Part shown: positions 1-10,947 of the stretch, piece by piece
Numbering within the stretch: the stretch's first letter is position 1
Layout of the letters: every line of letters begins with the position of its first letter
From: Euclidia mi
Taxonomy: Eukaryota; Arthropoda; Insecta; Lepidoptera; Erebidae
DNA: 64,000 nt
Direction: 5' to 3'
Assembly (NCBI GenBank): GCA_944739405.2
Contig: OX123190.2
Location: 60,345,805 to 60,409,804, forward strand
Notes under the pieces: generated by a model
Database searches by the model: none
What the model saw: only the letters and a program-made list of their open reading frames with translations
What the model was told of the DNA's origin: nothing
Position numbers and translations under genes: made by a program

Positions 1-57
1 GGTTTCTAGTACGAACTCCCTCAGTTTCTTCCTTCGGCATAACCGGCATAATTTATC

Positions 58-72
58 CCACTTCTGACACCA
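58..72 (-). promoter_or_regulatory. Candidate tRNA primer-binding site
   Basis: The minus strand reads TGGTGTCAGAAGTGG three bases after the LTR end, the position and TGG start expected for a retrotransposon minus-strand primer site. I know this sequence type from insect Ty3/gypsy elements but did not identify the primer tRNA. It fixes the element's orientation: the body lies to the left of the window. Confidence 0.6.
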
Positions 73-75
73 ATT

Positions 76-521
76 TGTTACGAGCTGGGGTTCGGTGATA
101 AATTATATACACTATGCCAGAAAAACTGCACTTTATTTACTAACACAAACACTATACACATTTATTTCTCAACACTAATAAAAACACACTTATTTCACAC
201 TTAATTCCCAACACTAATAAAAACACCACTAAACACTTCCGAATTACTTCCCTTCGCTTCTTGTTTATCGCTTCGATATTCAATTGTTACTGTCCTGTCT
301 CGCGCGTCTGCCTGGTATTTATACCGGCCGGACAGGCAACGAGATCTTTCTAGCATATTCCCGAACATTCCCGCTAGGCCGCTACAGACGAAACATTCTA
401 GTAAGTCGGGAACAGTCGACATAGTCCAACGCCATCTAGTACAGAGTAGCTGAATTACCTTTAAACCACCGATACATTCAATCTCTTCTAGTACCCCCAT
501 TCACCGATAGATGGCGTAACA
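76..521 (-). mobile_element. LTR of a gypsy-like retrotransposon running off the left edge
   Basis: Read on the minus strand this 446-bp block starts TGTTACG and ends CGTAACA, a perfect 7-bp terminal inverted repeat of the TG...CA type expected of an LTR. It holds a TATA box (TATAAATA, minus strand, 316-323) and an AATAAA-like signal near 131-137. Immediately downstream on the minus strand is a primer-binding-site-like sequence, then ATG codons that could open a gag. The partner LTR and coding region would lie left of base 1, so a solo LTR is not excluded, although the primer site argues against it. The 99-residue reading frame at 201-500 is inside the LTR and is not a gene. Confidence 0.75.
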
Positions 522-1440
522 CTTTTTATCATCATATAATACTCCAGGGGACTTATTCACTATGACCACTGAAATACCATGTTCAAGACGTGTGTCGTCG
601 TGACGTGCACTAGACGTAAACGTGATCCAGTAACGTGACGTACCACGACAATCAAAATATTGTATTCAGTATGCCATACGACAGCTTGTCTATGCCTAGT
701 TATCAATTTCACAACATTCGTTCATAAATCTTAATGCCGGTTTGCCGGCTCAATTTCGATGTTATAAATATTATTTTACTTACTTGTAATTTTCACTAAA
801 AGCTACAGTACAAATAGAAAAGGCTAATAAAACTTAAATTGTATTATTTTAGTCCAATTTCGCCAGGAACAATCTCATAATAAAAAAATGATCTTCAAAG
901 TTTAGTTCATCTTTTGTACTTAAGTCAATTTTTGAACGAAAACATAATGATGACATTGATGACAGACATGACAGTTGCAGTCGCGCTACAATATAAAAAA
1001 ATATAAGTGCGGTTAGTGCAGCAAATAGCCCAATTCTAACAGAATCTAATAAATAGATTTATTATTTATCCGAAGACGAGTGAGACGCTGGCGCCAGCGA
1101 CAGGCGTCAACTTTCATAAAACATAATATTTAATTATATAACTTTGACACGGACACTGTTAAATAAAAAGCAAATAAACTTAGCATTTAACCACTAACGG
1201 ACACTGAATATAATATTAAACAAATAAACTTAGTACTTATTTATCCTCTATCGTATTACAATAAACGCGTTACGTGCATGTTACGTGACCTCTTAGCTCA
1301 CGGAATTTTGACAACTAAAACCGTACCCGAAACGTGCGCTACCGTGCTTGTCAAACTTGAAGTTGGCATAGTGAATACCGTTTATGCCAATAACGTGCCG
1401 ACGTAGGTAACAAGCACGTTAAAACACGTTAAGACTTCAA
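522..1440. other. AT-rich non-coding stretch
   Basis: I find no reading frame, RNA gene or recognisable repeat. Many ACGT-containing words (ACGTGCA, TTACGTGAC) recur around 590-660 and 1260-1430, but without a clear unit length. Confidence 0.4.
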
Positions 1441-1559
1441 AATGGTCATAGTGAATAAGCCCCCAGCTTTAACGAGACAAAGTGAAAATATTAAAAATCG
1501 TAGAAAAAAAAAAACTATTTGTTTTGTACATATGAAGTTTAAGGTCGCCACAACAAACC

Positions 1560-3290
1560 CAGACCAAATTCTGCCATTGTTCTTTGTACTGGGCAAGCTC
1601 AGACCATGGGTCCCACCACTGACACAGACTCTGGACCCGCAACTCGTGGGCAGAGTGGTAGAAACCCTCTTTCCTAGGATTCAGGAAAGTCACTCAGATC
1701 CTCCGACGTCGCCGGAAACCATGATTTGGTCCGACAACTTCGAGGTAACGCTGGCTGAGTTAGACCGAGCTGTGCGTCGACTTGCGGCCCGCAACACCGC
1801 ACCGGGTCCCGGGCCGGATATGGGTATGTACTTTGGCCATCTTGGGGGATAGACCCAGGCGGTTATTCACTAGCTGCCTCCGGTACAGCGTATTCCCCAC
1901 CAGCTGGAAGGAAGCCAAGCTGGTCCTCATAAATAAACCCGGCAGGACCGCTGACTCTCCCTCGGCGTTCCGACTCATATCTTGCTGGATGAGGCCGCGA
2001 AATTCTTTGAAAGAGTTATCGCCGCCCGTATCACGGAGCATTTGTCATTTGCAGGCCCCGACTTATCGGACAGCCAGATAAAACGCGTTTGGTGCCTGTC
2101 GGCAGATGCAGTCCGTCCCAAGGGGGTGGCGTTGGCTGTCCGTCTTAACATAGTCAACGCCTTCAACTCCCTTCCATGGCAGAGCATTGGGAAAGACTGT
2201 TATATCATAACGTGCCTCCCTATTTGCGTAAAATCTTCAGAGCGTACCTAAGCGACAGGTCCATTATATATATGGGTCGGGATGGCTTAGAACATGTAGG
2301 AGCAGAAGGGACATGTGGTGTTCCCCAGGGGTCAGTGCTAGGACAACTGCTATGGAACCTCGCTTACGATGCGGTTTTGAGGACCAGCCTACCCACTGGC
2401 GTGAGTGTCGTCTGCTGTGTGGACGACACTCGGTGTTAGTGATGGGGCACGGCTTCCAAAAAGTTATTCGGCTCACCGAATTGGGAGTATCTTGCGTTAT
2501 CGCACAGATAAGCAGGCTGGGTAGTAGCCCGAGCCTGCTTATGTAGCACCCCAGAAGACAGAGGCGCTGTGGTTCTACAGGAAACGACAGAGTATGGTGT
2601 CATCAAACTCACTTATTTTTTTAGTGGGTGGTGTGGACGTCTGAGTAGGCCGGTATATTAAGTACCTCGGGCTCACCCTGGACAGTTGCTGGACCTTCGA
2701 GGAGTATTTTGAGCGGATGATCCGCTGAGTTCGAGGGGCAGCGAGGGCGCTTCAAAGGCTGCTGCCGAACCTAGCGGGACCCAGGGAAGAAGTTCGCCGC
2801 CTTCATTGTGCGGTCGTGCGATCCATGGCCCTCTACGGTGCGCCTATATGGGTCATACGTCTAGCGGCCTCCTCACGCTGCAGAGCTATGCTCAATAGCG
2901 TGCAGCGAGTAGCGGCCATTCGGATTGTACGTGGGTACCGCACAATTTCATCAGAGGCGGCGACAATTCTGGCACGTTACCCGCCCTTTGATATCCTGGC
3001 TAACATGGACGCGAAGGTCTATGACCAAACTCACGTAGTTCGTCAGGAAGGGAACGGGGACGTCCAGGAGGAGCTCAAAATGCGGCGCAATACTCACTGA
3101 CAGACTCTGCAGCAAAGGTGCGCGCAGCTGGAACTACCGCAGAATGCGTGCCAACGCGCTGTCGGTGCCATTCTGTCAAGCCTCGATGCATGGGTTGGGA
3201 GGCAACACGGACGTGTCACCTACCGATTGACTCTGATACTTACCGGACACGGATGCTTCGGTGAGTATCTGAATGTAAATTACCGTATGT
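1560..3290 (+). pseudogene. Decayed R1-clade LINE, reverse transcriptase region
   Basis: Successive plus-strand reading frames in different phases give pieces of one R1-clade pol: a thumb-upstream block ending AVRRLAARNTAPGPGPDMG (about 1760-1825), a KEAKLVLINKPGRTADSPSA block (about 1911-1970), FERVIAARITEHL (about 2007-2046), GVPQGSVLG (about 2318-2345), a degenerate catalytic box with VDDT (2419-2430), and the C-terminal part from about 2816 ending TGHGCFGEYL near 3271. Frame changes and stops occur about every 200-300 bp, so the copy is old and dead. The endonuclease ORF and the 5' end are missing, as is usual for 5'-truncated LINEs. R1-clade assignment rests on recognised RT motifs, not on a search. 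Confidence 0.8.
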
Positions 3291-3499
3291 GACATACCGT
3301 ATGTAACATACCAAATGCTATTAAACACAAAAATAACTTGAACTAATATAAACAAATACCTTTAGGTTTTGTTCTTCAGGTGGCTAATTTATGAAGAGTG
3401 TAGCAATCTATCGTCATACATTAATTTACTTTAAAATTTGTCTCAAACTATTACACATTCCAACCAAGATATATTGTTTATATAGTCGTAGTTTTTAGT

Positions 3500-3885
3500 C
3501 TATCAGTTGGTATAATAAGTTACCTACTGAATTTAAAATTATTTATAGTCCAACATATTTTTAAAAACAAACTGAAGGCATATTTATTGCAAAAAGGGTA
3601 TTACAGCGTAGATGAATTTAGAAACAACAAAAATGTTTTAATTTAATAATAATAAAAATTGATCTTGCACAATCCTGTTAGTTGATTCGTATTTTATTAT
3701 TGTTCTTATTGTTTTTCTTTACAATAATTTATAATTGTTTTCTATGAATAATGTTAAAATTCATGTATTTATTTTTTTATTGTGTAATAATTGTGTGTGA
3801 GTAAATGTGTATTAGTTTAAGAAGCTGGTAACTATATTTTCAACATAATTGTATATTTGTTAAGAAATAAATGACTTATGACTTA
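3500..3885 (+). mobile_element. 3' end of a CR1/Jockey-like LINE
   Basis: A short frame at about 3562-3642 reads KLKAYLLQKGYYSVDEF and then stops. This is the typical C-terminus of insect CR1/Jockey-type RT proteins. A further piece of the same protein lies just upstream in another phase. An AT-rich 3' UTR follows and ends in AATAAATGACTTATGACTTA, a short repeated tail typical of such LINEs. Only the 3' end is present. Confidence 0.55.
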
Positions 3886-4364
3886 CTCGTATATATAATC
3901 CCAGTAATAAATCTCCAAGTTATTATGAAATATCTACTTGAAACTAATTTCACCACTAGTGAATCTAAGTGAATCAAACCAGAATCGATCCATCTAATAA
4001 TTATTTTAAACCACATGCATAATAAAATATTCTACAGCATTCCTTGATGACTTACTGAAGTCAAAGTACAGACATCAAAACAACTCACCATTTCATTTAC
4101 AATCCAAAACTAGAAACATCCCTTAATGTGCCCTTATATAAACAGAAAACTCCCTGTTTGACCTCCATTTCAATTATAAATAAAACGTTTAAACATCTTC
4201 ATATCTAAACATGGGTATCAAAAGCGGCTGAACTAAGCCCGGGTAACGGCGTAAAGCGCGGTTAAGTCTCTGTTGACATGGACTGGACGCGCAAACAAGC
4301 CCACTATCCAACCGCAAATGTAGATAGTAATGAACACCTGTGTAAGTAAATATTTAAAACGAGT
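3886..4364. other. AT-rich non-coding stretch
   Basis: No gene or repeat recognised between the LINE tail and the inverted 169-bp repeat. Confidence 0.35.
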
Positions 4365-4533
4365 TAAAATTGTCTCTAATCCGCAGGGAATTAGGTAAGT
4401 TCAAAGGTGTGTTTTAAGATATTATATAATAATATTATAGAAGAAAAGGGTCGTCAATATCTGTAATGAATATTGTTACTCGAGAACTGTCACAATACGT
4501 TATCATCTAAACTAATTACAAAACTATAATGAA
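4365..4533 (+). repeat. 169-bp interspersed repeat, left copy
   Basis: The reverse complement recurs at 12317-12485 with only a handful of mismatches, starting TAAAATTGTCTCTAATCCGC and ending at AAACTATAATGAA. The two copies face each other across the BEL element and the 120-bp array. The sequence is non-coding and AT-rich. It is probably a fragment of a non-autonomous element of unknown class. Confidence 0.75.
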
Positions 4534-4680
4534 CTTATCCTCTCTTATACAAGTACATTACAAAATGCGACAGAACAAAACAATAAAGTTAATTTCAATC
4601 TGATATGTGGTAGCTTCTGTATCCATTCTTATGCAGTAGGTCAGGACGCCGACAGAACAAAATGCAATAAAGTAAACAAT

Positions 4681-4686
4681 CACAAG
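4681..4686. repeat. Target-site duplication CACAAG, left
   Basis: CACAAG directly abuts the LTR start TGTTGAGG here and directly abuts the far LTR end at 11204-11209, as expected for the duplication left by integration of the BEL/Pao element. Confidence 0.85.
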
Positions 4687-4933
4687 TGTTGAGGATTCTT
4701 CTTCGATGTAAAGGAAACAATTGTGTGGACTGTATAATCACAATATATTTCGCCGGTAAAGGTAAGCAGTACAATATTGGAGACTAAAATATTTGATATG
4801 CGCGCGTGCCGATCGTCGTTCGGTCGCGGAGTGAGTCGCGTGTCGCAGCCCGTGCGCCGCCGAAAGCCGTTGAGACGGTGCCCTCCGCGCTCCACCGTCC
4901 CCCCGCCAGGGGCACCAACATACAAGGCGCGAA
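4687..4933 (-). repeat. 3' LTR of element D
   Basis: This 247-bp block matches 10948-11203 almost base for base from TGTTGAGGATTC to AAGGCGCGAA (plus-strand reading). It lacks a 9-bp segment present in the other LTR and differs by one base near 4876. The G+C-rich half (about 4800-4930) lies at the LTR's 5' side in element orientation. Confidence 0.92.
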
Positions 4934-4962
4934 AATGCTCCCCGGGTTGAAGAATTCAATAA

Positions 4963-7900
4963 TTAATCTAGAGGAAGAGGACAAATATTATTAAATGACC
5001 GTAGTAGCGTCCCCTTCTTCGTCTTCAGCTCGACCACGCGTGTAGTTCCGTCGCTTCCCGGTAAGACCTTGGTGACACGTCCCAATGGCCACAGTAGCGG
5101 TGGTTGTCCTCGCTCTCTCACGAGCACCAAAGTTCCCTCTGATAGTTCTCCTGTTGAGGTAGACCACTTGGTTTTTTGCTGGAGAAGAGAAACATATTCT
5201 AGGTGAAATCGCTTCCAAAAGTGTTGTTTTATGTGCTCCACTCTGTGGTAGCGCTCCAGCTCCAAGCGACCGATGCTGGTTTCAGTCACCTGTGGATGCG
5301 GAACAGCCATAAGCGATCGTCCAATTAAGTAATGGGAAGGAGTGAGAGCAGTGAAGTCTAATGGATTAGAGGAAAGTGGGGTTATAGGACGTGAATTAAG
5401 TACAGCTTCAATTTGAGTTAAGCATGTGATCAGTTCTTCGTATGTGAAGTGTGTTAGCCCTAGTAACCTTTTCAAGTGATGTTTTGTGGAGCGAACGGCA
5501 GCCTCGGCAATGCCGTTGAAATGTGGTGAGTATGGTGGGGCGAAATTAAATTCAATGCCTTCCTGTGAAAATTCGTAATTAATATTAGATTCTTGTAAAA
5601 ACTTATGTAATTCATTACAAGTGCCGACAAAATTTGTGCCATTATCAGATAAGATGCTCTTGGGTTTGCCTCGACGAGCGACAAAACGTTTTAAAGCTGC
5701 CATATAGCCCTCTTTAGTGAGATCTGTAACGAGCTCGATATGGACAGCCTTGACTGCTAGGCAAACAAAGATGCATATATACGCCTTTAAAAGTTTGCAC
5801 CCTCGCCCCTTTCGATCTGCTATCAATATTGGCCCGGCATAATCGACACTACAATTTATGAATGGGAACTCCAAGTGAGTTCTTTTAGAGGGCAACTGCC
5901 CCATAACTGGTTGCACATTTTGAGCCTTATACCTAAAACATTCTATGCATTTTCTTAATATCGTCTTAGATAGATTTCTACCGCCAAGAGGCCAATATGT
6001 TTGACGTACATTTCCTAACAATAACTGAGGGCCAGCATGAAGTAAGATTCTATGTTGCATTTGAAATATCAATTTTGTAAAGTGGTGCTTGCCGCATAGC
6101 AAAACTGGATGCTTAACCTCGTATTCATATGGTGAGTTGTCCAGCCTGCCACCTACACGAATAATGTTATCATTATCTAAAAAATGGGTTAAAGAAATAA
6201 ATCTGTTCCTGCGCGGCAATGACTTCCCTGATCGAAGTATCGCGTACTCATCTGCAAACATTTCAGTTTGAGCTGCACGTATCAATATAGATAAGGCATC
6301 TTTAAGTTCTTTAATAGAAAGAGGACCTGTTACTTTAGAATTAGGATTCTTTGAATTGTGTATGAATCTATGTATATATGCCACTGTTCTTTGTAAGCGA
6401 TTTAAGTTTGAATGTTTATGAATTAATGAATGAATGATTGATTTATTTGTGAGAGACGAAAGTACATGATTTTGTGAATGTGTGAGAAACGAGTGATCAG
6501 TGAAGTTTGATGTAATGACTTCTGGTAGATCTTGTATCACACTTCTATTAGGCATGACTGGCCAGTCTTTTTCATGATTTAACAAAAAGTGAGGCCCTGT
6601 CCACCATAAAGAACACTTGCAAATAAGGTCAGCCTTCAGCCCTCTAGAAACAGGATCCGCCGGATTGTCCTTAGACGGAACGTAACTCCACGTGTGCCCT
6701 GCTGTGTTCTCCTGAATCTCATTGACACGATTACGCACGAAAGGTTTTAATTGAGTCGGTGACATTGACAACCAACCCAACACTATTGTTGAGTCACACC
6801 AAAATTGGCATTTGGTAATGGGCAGAGTTATCGAACTCAGTACTTGAGCACACAGTCTCGCCCCTAGCAATGCCCCACAAAGCTCCAGACGAGGAATGGT
6901 GGTGGGCTTTATTGGTGCTACACGATTTTTAGACGCATAAAGTTGTACCTGAACTACCCCTTGCTCGTTTACTGATCGGAGATACACACAACAGCCAAAC
7001 GCTTTCTCTGATGCATCTGTAAAAACATGAATCTCATGCAATATAGCATTGTCACACACAACCCATCGGGGAATTTTTAAATTATTTAAACTTGGAAGAG
7101 TGTTTATAAAATCGTACCAGCTATTACAAATGGACTCTGGAACCTGCTCATCCCAATCACACTTGGTTAACCATAATTGCTGCATTAGAATTTTTGCCTC
7201 AACTACACACGGACCTACCAAACCTAATGGATCATATATTTGACTTATGACTGATAACACTTGACGTTTAGTAACCTGTTTACCTGCATCAATGTGAATA
7301 GAAAATGATAAATAATCTGCTTCACACATCCAAAGTAAGCCTAAAGTTTTCGATGCCAGATTCCTATCCTCAGCTAAGTTTAGGCAACCCGAAACCTCTG
7401 AAAAATTTGTAATTTGGTTTAAAATTGACGAATTATTAGACTTCCATTTTCTTAAATGAAAATTAGCTGATGACAAAACAGAAATTACCTCTTTGACCAT
7501 CTCTACGACGTCGGATACTAAATTTCCACCAGCAAGATAACCGTCAACGAAGAAATCGCGTTCAATTAAAGACCTGACGTTTTTACTAGTAGCAACTTTA
7601 GCCAAACTAACCAAACATTTTGTCGCCAAATATGGTGCGGCTGCTTCCCCATAACTTAAAGTATTGAGCCTGTACGTTTTCAGTGGTAAATTGGGATCAG
7701 TCCTGAATATAATTTGCTGTAGATCACGTTGTGACGATGTGACAGTAACAGCACGATACATCCTTGCTATATCACCAGAAACGACATATTTGTGTTGCCG
7801 AAATCGTAACAAAATTGAAAATAGATCCTCCTGGACAGTTGGACCTACCATCTGAATATCATTGAACGATATTCCAGACGAGGTAGCCGCTGAGGCATCG

Positions 7901-8118
7901 AAGACCGTCCGAAGTGGCGTTGAGCTATACTCCTTTATAACCCCATGGTGAGGCAAGAAATACTCAACATTATCACATGTGTGAGGCTTCATAGACGTTT
8001 GATTTTCTGTCATGTGGCCAAGACGCTCGTACTCCTCCATGAAGGCAACATAATTTTCTTTGAAACTGGGATCACGCAGGAAACGGCGCTCCAGAGACAA
8101 AAATCGACGCTTAGCCAT
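4963..8118 (-). CDS. pol: BEL/Pao pol polyprotein (RT, RNase H, integrase) of element D
   Basis: This 1051-codon frame copies element RNA into DNA and integrates it. Visible domains: BEL-type reverse transcriptase from about residue 50 (YFLPHHGV, RTVFDASA, SGDIARMYRAV); RNase H around 365-490 (HVFTDASE, PRLELCGA, WCDSTIVLGWL, SKDNPADPVSRG); integrase zinc-binding segment about 665-740; integrase core with VDYAGPI, LSDNGTNFVG and GIAEAAVRS; and the C-terminal domain common in BEL elements (WKRFHLEYVSLLQQ). The catalytic box, normally ending in two aspartates, reads FVDG at residues 190-193, so the enzyme is probably inactive. The listed ATG is simply the first after the TGA at 8236-8238. The frame is continuous with gag, so this is the C-terminal two thirds of one gag-pol. 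Confidence 0.93.
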   Translation of the reverse strand: MAKRRFLSLERRFLRDPSFKENYVAFMEEYERLGHMTENQTSMKPHTCDNVEYFLPHHGVIKEYSSTPLRTVFDASAATSSGISFNDIQMVGPTVQEDLFSILLRFRQHKYVVSGDIARMYRAVTVTSSQRDLQQIIFRTDPNLPLKTYRLNTLSYGEAAAPYLATKCLVSLAKVATSKNVRSLIERDFFVDGYLAGGNLVSDVVEMVKEVISVLSSANFHLRKWKSNNSSILNQITNFSEVSGCLNLAEDRNLASKTLGLLWMCEADYLSFSIHIDAGKQVTKRQVLSVISQIYDPLGLVGPCVVEAKILMQQLWLTKCDWDEQVPESICNSWYDFINTLPSLNNLKIPRWVVCDNAILHEIHVFTDASEKAFGCCVYLRSVNEQGVVQVQLYASKNRVAPIKPTTIPRLELCGALLGARLCAQVLSSITLPITKCQFWCDSTIVLGWLSMSPTQLKPFVRNRVNEIQENTAGHTWSYVPSKDNPADPVSRGLKADLICKCSLWWTGPHFLLNHEKDWPVMPNRSVIQDLPEVITSNFTDHSFLTHSQNHVLSSLTNKSIIHSLIHKHSNLNRLQRTVAYIHRFIHNSKNPNSKVTGPLSIKELKDALSILIRAAQTEMFADEYAILRSGKSLPRRNRFISLTHFLDNDNIIRVGGRLDNSPYEYEVKHPVLLCGKHHFTKLIFQMQHRILLHAGPQLLLGNVRQTYWPLGGRNLSKTILRKCIECFRYKAQNVQPVMGQLPSKRTHLEFPFINCSVDYAGPILIADRKGRGCKLLKAYICIFVCLAVKAVHIELVTDLTKEGYMAALKRFVARRGKPKSILSDNGTNFVGTCNELHKFLQESNINYEFSQEGIEFNFAPPYSPHFNGIAEAAVRSTKHHLKRLLGLTHFTYEELITCLTQIEAVLNSRPITPLSSNPLDFTALTPSHYLIGRSLMAVPHPQVTETSIGRLELERYHRVEHIKQHFWKRFHLEYVSLLQQKTKWSTSTGELSEGTLVLVRERGQPPLLWPLGRVTKVLPGSDGTTRVVELKTKKGTLLRSFNNICPLPLD

Positions 8119-8235
8119 TTCATATGACTCACCTAAAACGTTAGGATTGTTTTTTAATAGAATTGTTACAACAAAACGACCCTGTTCATCACGAATAGTG
8201 TTTTGACAAAAGCTTTCTTCACATGCGCGTTCTTC

Positions 8236-10230
8236 TCAAGACATAGAATGTATTGATGACACAGAATCTAGTTCCCAAAACCTGTTTATATTACTGCTTA
8301 ATTCATCCATCGACACATTGCAATAGTATGATTGTTTTTTAGATGACGAAACAACTGGGACTGGGCCCGACACTATCCACCCGAATCTTGTGGCGTGAAG
8401 ATTGGGTTTATTCTTACCTAAGTTGATCGATGAGGTACCTAACACATTCCAAAAGACTTCAGCGCTGACAAGAATATCAATAACTGATGGAATGTGGAAT
8501 GAGGGGTCAGCCAGTTGAATATCTGTTGGAATGTTGATGTTGCTAATGTCCACCATACATGACGGCAAATTCCTAGTTATCTCAGGCAGTATAATACAAC
8601 TGATATTCTCCTTATAGGCACCATTACGGGACTGAATTGTAAACATACAAGACTGTGTGCTATTAGACATCTGATTGTTTATACCTGATATAGTGGAGTT
8701 AGCATTACGTCTGGACAACCCTAGCTTGTGACACAGTGTTTCAGTAATAAAATTGGCTGTGCTGCCGTTATCCAGCAGAATCCTGGCGTCGAGCTTCTCA
8801 CCTCGGCTGTTGACCACTGTCACCAGAGCTGTGGAAAGCAAAATAGAACGGGTAGAGTTTTCTGTAGTGTCACCCGATAAGGCGACGTTTTCAGACGTGC
8901 TGTTTTGAAATTGTGCACCTCCAACAACGTCAGTAGGTAAGCTAGGTAAAGCAATACTAGGCATAGGGTCTTGGAAGTTGCTTAAGTTAGGTTGATCTAC
9001 ATGTAAAAGGGTATTATGCCTACGTTTACAGTATTTACAATGCGACAATTTACACTGTTTACTAGAATGGCCAGAACGTAAACAATTAAAACATAACTTA
9101 AGCTCCTTTACCTTTAACAAACGATTTTCTACTGTTAACTTACGAAAATCTTCGCAAACAAACATAAAGTGGTCTTTTTTGCACATAGGACATTTACTGT
9201 AATTTTTTGTAATTCCTTTGTGTTTATTATTGTTTAAATTGTCGCTTTTATTGGAAATTTGTGTATCTACTATATAGCTGTTAGTACTGCTATCTACATT
9301 TTTGTTTGATTGTTCAGTACGTTCAACCGTCTCCAACAAATCAGCCCGCTTGCTAACAAATGAACAAAATTGTGACAAAGTAGGATTTTTAGATAAACTA
9401 TTACAATACTCCTGCCAGTCTCTGTTAGTGACTTTATCTACTTTGTTAGTCAACATGTACAGTAAGATTGTATCCCAATATTCAGTGGGTTCATTCAATG
9501 TTTTAAGTGCTCGAATATTTTTATTGATTGTGTCCACAAATTGCCGCAAATCTAGACACGATTCTTGACACACTGCGGGAACATTGAATAAGGCCTGCAC
9601 ATGGTTATTTAACAAAAGCCTGCTATTGTCGTACCGTTCACATAGTAAATTCCACGCCATCTTGTAATGATCAGCCTTAAAATCAATATTTTTTATTATT
9701 TGTTTAGCTTCTCCCTTGAGCGATGCACGAAGGTAGTGAAATTTACCAATGTCATCGATATTACTGCTATTGTGAATTAAAGAAATATATATGTCCTTAT
9801 ACTCAAGCCAACACTGATAACTACCATCGAATTGGGGTAAATCTATTTTAGGTAAGCGAACAAAATTTTGACGTAACGATGCACCTGTGTTTTTGTCTGT
9901 TGAGCCCGCTACAGACGCGGCGTCATTGCCGGCATCAGCGCTGATCATCAAACTGCGCGCTTGCGCCACCACTGCATGGTAACGGTCCTCGAACTTGGCA
10001 CGTTCCCCATACGCCTCGTCTAGGTTGTCCGAGAGCATCTCAATCTCCAACTGCAAATTGTCAAATGCATCATATAAGGCATCAAATTTACTAAGCCGTC
10101 CCTCCAGCTCTATGCGCTGCAACCTTGAAAGTGATTCGCAACTAAGAAGCACGTTAACATAATTGGAGAAGTTTGTAAGCTTAGCTTTCATGGCACTGCG
10201 TTTTCTTACTAATAGATCGTCAGTAGACAT
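8236..10230 (-). CDS. gag: BEL/Pao gag with aspartic protease of element D
   Basis: The frame has 664 codons, start ATG at 10230. The N-terminal part is helical and coiled-coil-like (residues 1-110). A BEL gag core follows (LPKIDLPQFDGSY near 128; GEAKQII; CERYDNSRLLLNNHVQ). Then come three cysteine/histidine clusters near 345-415 (CPMCKKDH, CFNCLRSGHSSKQC, CKYCKRRH) for RNA binding. A retroviral-type aspartic protease has the active-site motif LLDNGS near 485. The product forms the element's capsid and processes the polyprotein. The stop is TGA at 8236-8238. The same frame stays open on both sides of it, so gag and pol are one interrupted ORF, not overlapping genes. Confidence 0.93.
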   Translation of the reverse strand: MSTDDLLVRKRSAMKAKLTNFSNYVNVLLSCESLSRLQRIELEGRLSKFDALYDAFDNLQLEIEMLSDNLDEAYGERAKFEDRYHAVVAQARSLMISADAGNDAASVAGSTDKNTGASLRQNFVRLPKIDLPQFDGSYQCWLEYKDIYISLIHNSSNIDDIGKFHYLRASLKGEAKQIIKNIDFKADHYKMAWNLLCERYDNSRLLLNNHVQALFNVPAVCQESCLDLRQFVDTINKNIRALKTLNEPTEYWDTILLYMLTNKVDKVTNRDWQEYCNSLSKNPTLSQFCSFVSKRADLLETVERTEQSNKNVDSSTNSYIVDTQISNKSDNLNNNKHKGITKNYSKCPMCKKDHFMFVCEDFRKLTVENRLLKVKELKLCFNCLRSGHSSKQCKLSHCKYCKRRHNTLLHVDQPNLSNFQDPMPSIALPSLPTDVVGGAQFQNSTSENVALSGDTTENSTRSILLSTALVTVVNSRGEKLDARILLDNGSTANFITETLCHKLGLSRRNANSTISGINNQMSNSTQSCMFTIQSRNGAYKENISCIILPEITRNLPSCMVDISNINIPTDIQLADPSFHIPSVIDILVSAEVFWNVLGTSSINLGKNKPNLHATRFGWIVSGPVPVVSSSKKQSYYCNVSMDELSSNINRFWELDSVSSIHSMS

Positions 10231-10947
10231 TATAAAACTGGTTTTATTTCAATGGAAAAGAAAAGGAATTCGCTAATAGAATCAATTATTTAAAATTAGG
10301 AAATATTAATTAATTATTTTTTTCAAATTAGGTAATTACAAAGAATAAGGATAATGCGATATAAACAGTTATGTAGCAGCGAATAGGTATAAAGAAGGTA
10401 AATATTGCAATGAATAGCCGTGTGACCGACGTGTTTTCGAGCGGCTATTATGTTAAAATGTAAATGATTTACGACAAACTTTATGCATAATGACTAACGA
10501 TATGAAAAAACGATCACTTGATAACTCAAATTTGAAATTGAACTGAAACGGTTGTAACGGAATTTTTGAAATTTGAAACGAAGTAATAGAAATGAAATGG
10601 ATAGGAAATTGAAACGATACACAAATATGCTTATCTTTATCCACAAGGCGGACTGTGAAGATTCCCGCGAAGCTACTTGATTTCTCGGCGGCTTCGACCA
10701 ACGTAGTCGAGACTTGACCACCCGTTGACGTGAAGACCTCGGGAACTGGTAGACGTCCTCTCCTCGCTCGTACTTAGGCGACTCCAACTCCAAACTAGTC
10801 TGCCGTTGAAAATAGCTGACTATGACACGGCGCTTTCGACCGGTATTCAAATACGAAGTCCGCCAACGTCACACGAACTGCCCCCGCGCGAACGTTTTCT
10901 TCGTAATAAACGTTACGCGGAATTTGCTGTCGGCTCGATGACCAAAA
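10231..10947 (-). other. 5' leader of element D
   Basis: This untranslated leader lies between the 5' LTR and gag. It starts with a TGGT primer-site candidate at 10944 (minus strand), three bases after the LTR. Short frames at 10453-10850 show no domain and are not called. Confidence 0.6.

Noticed and set aside
201..500. 99-codon minus-strand gene
   Set aside because: Lies wholly inside an LTR.
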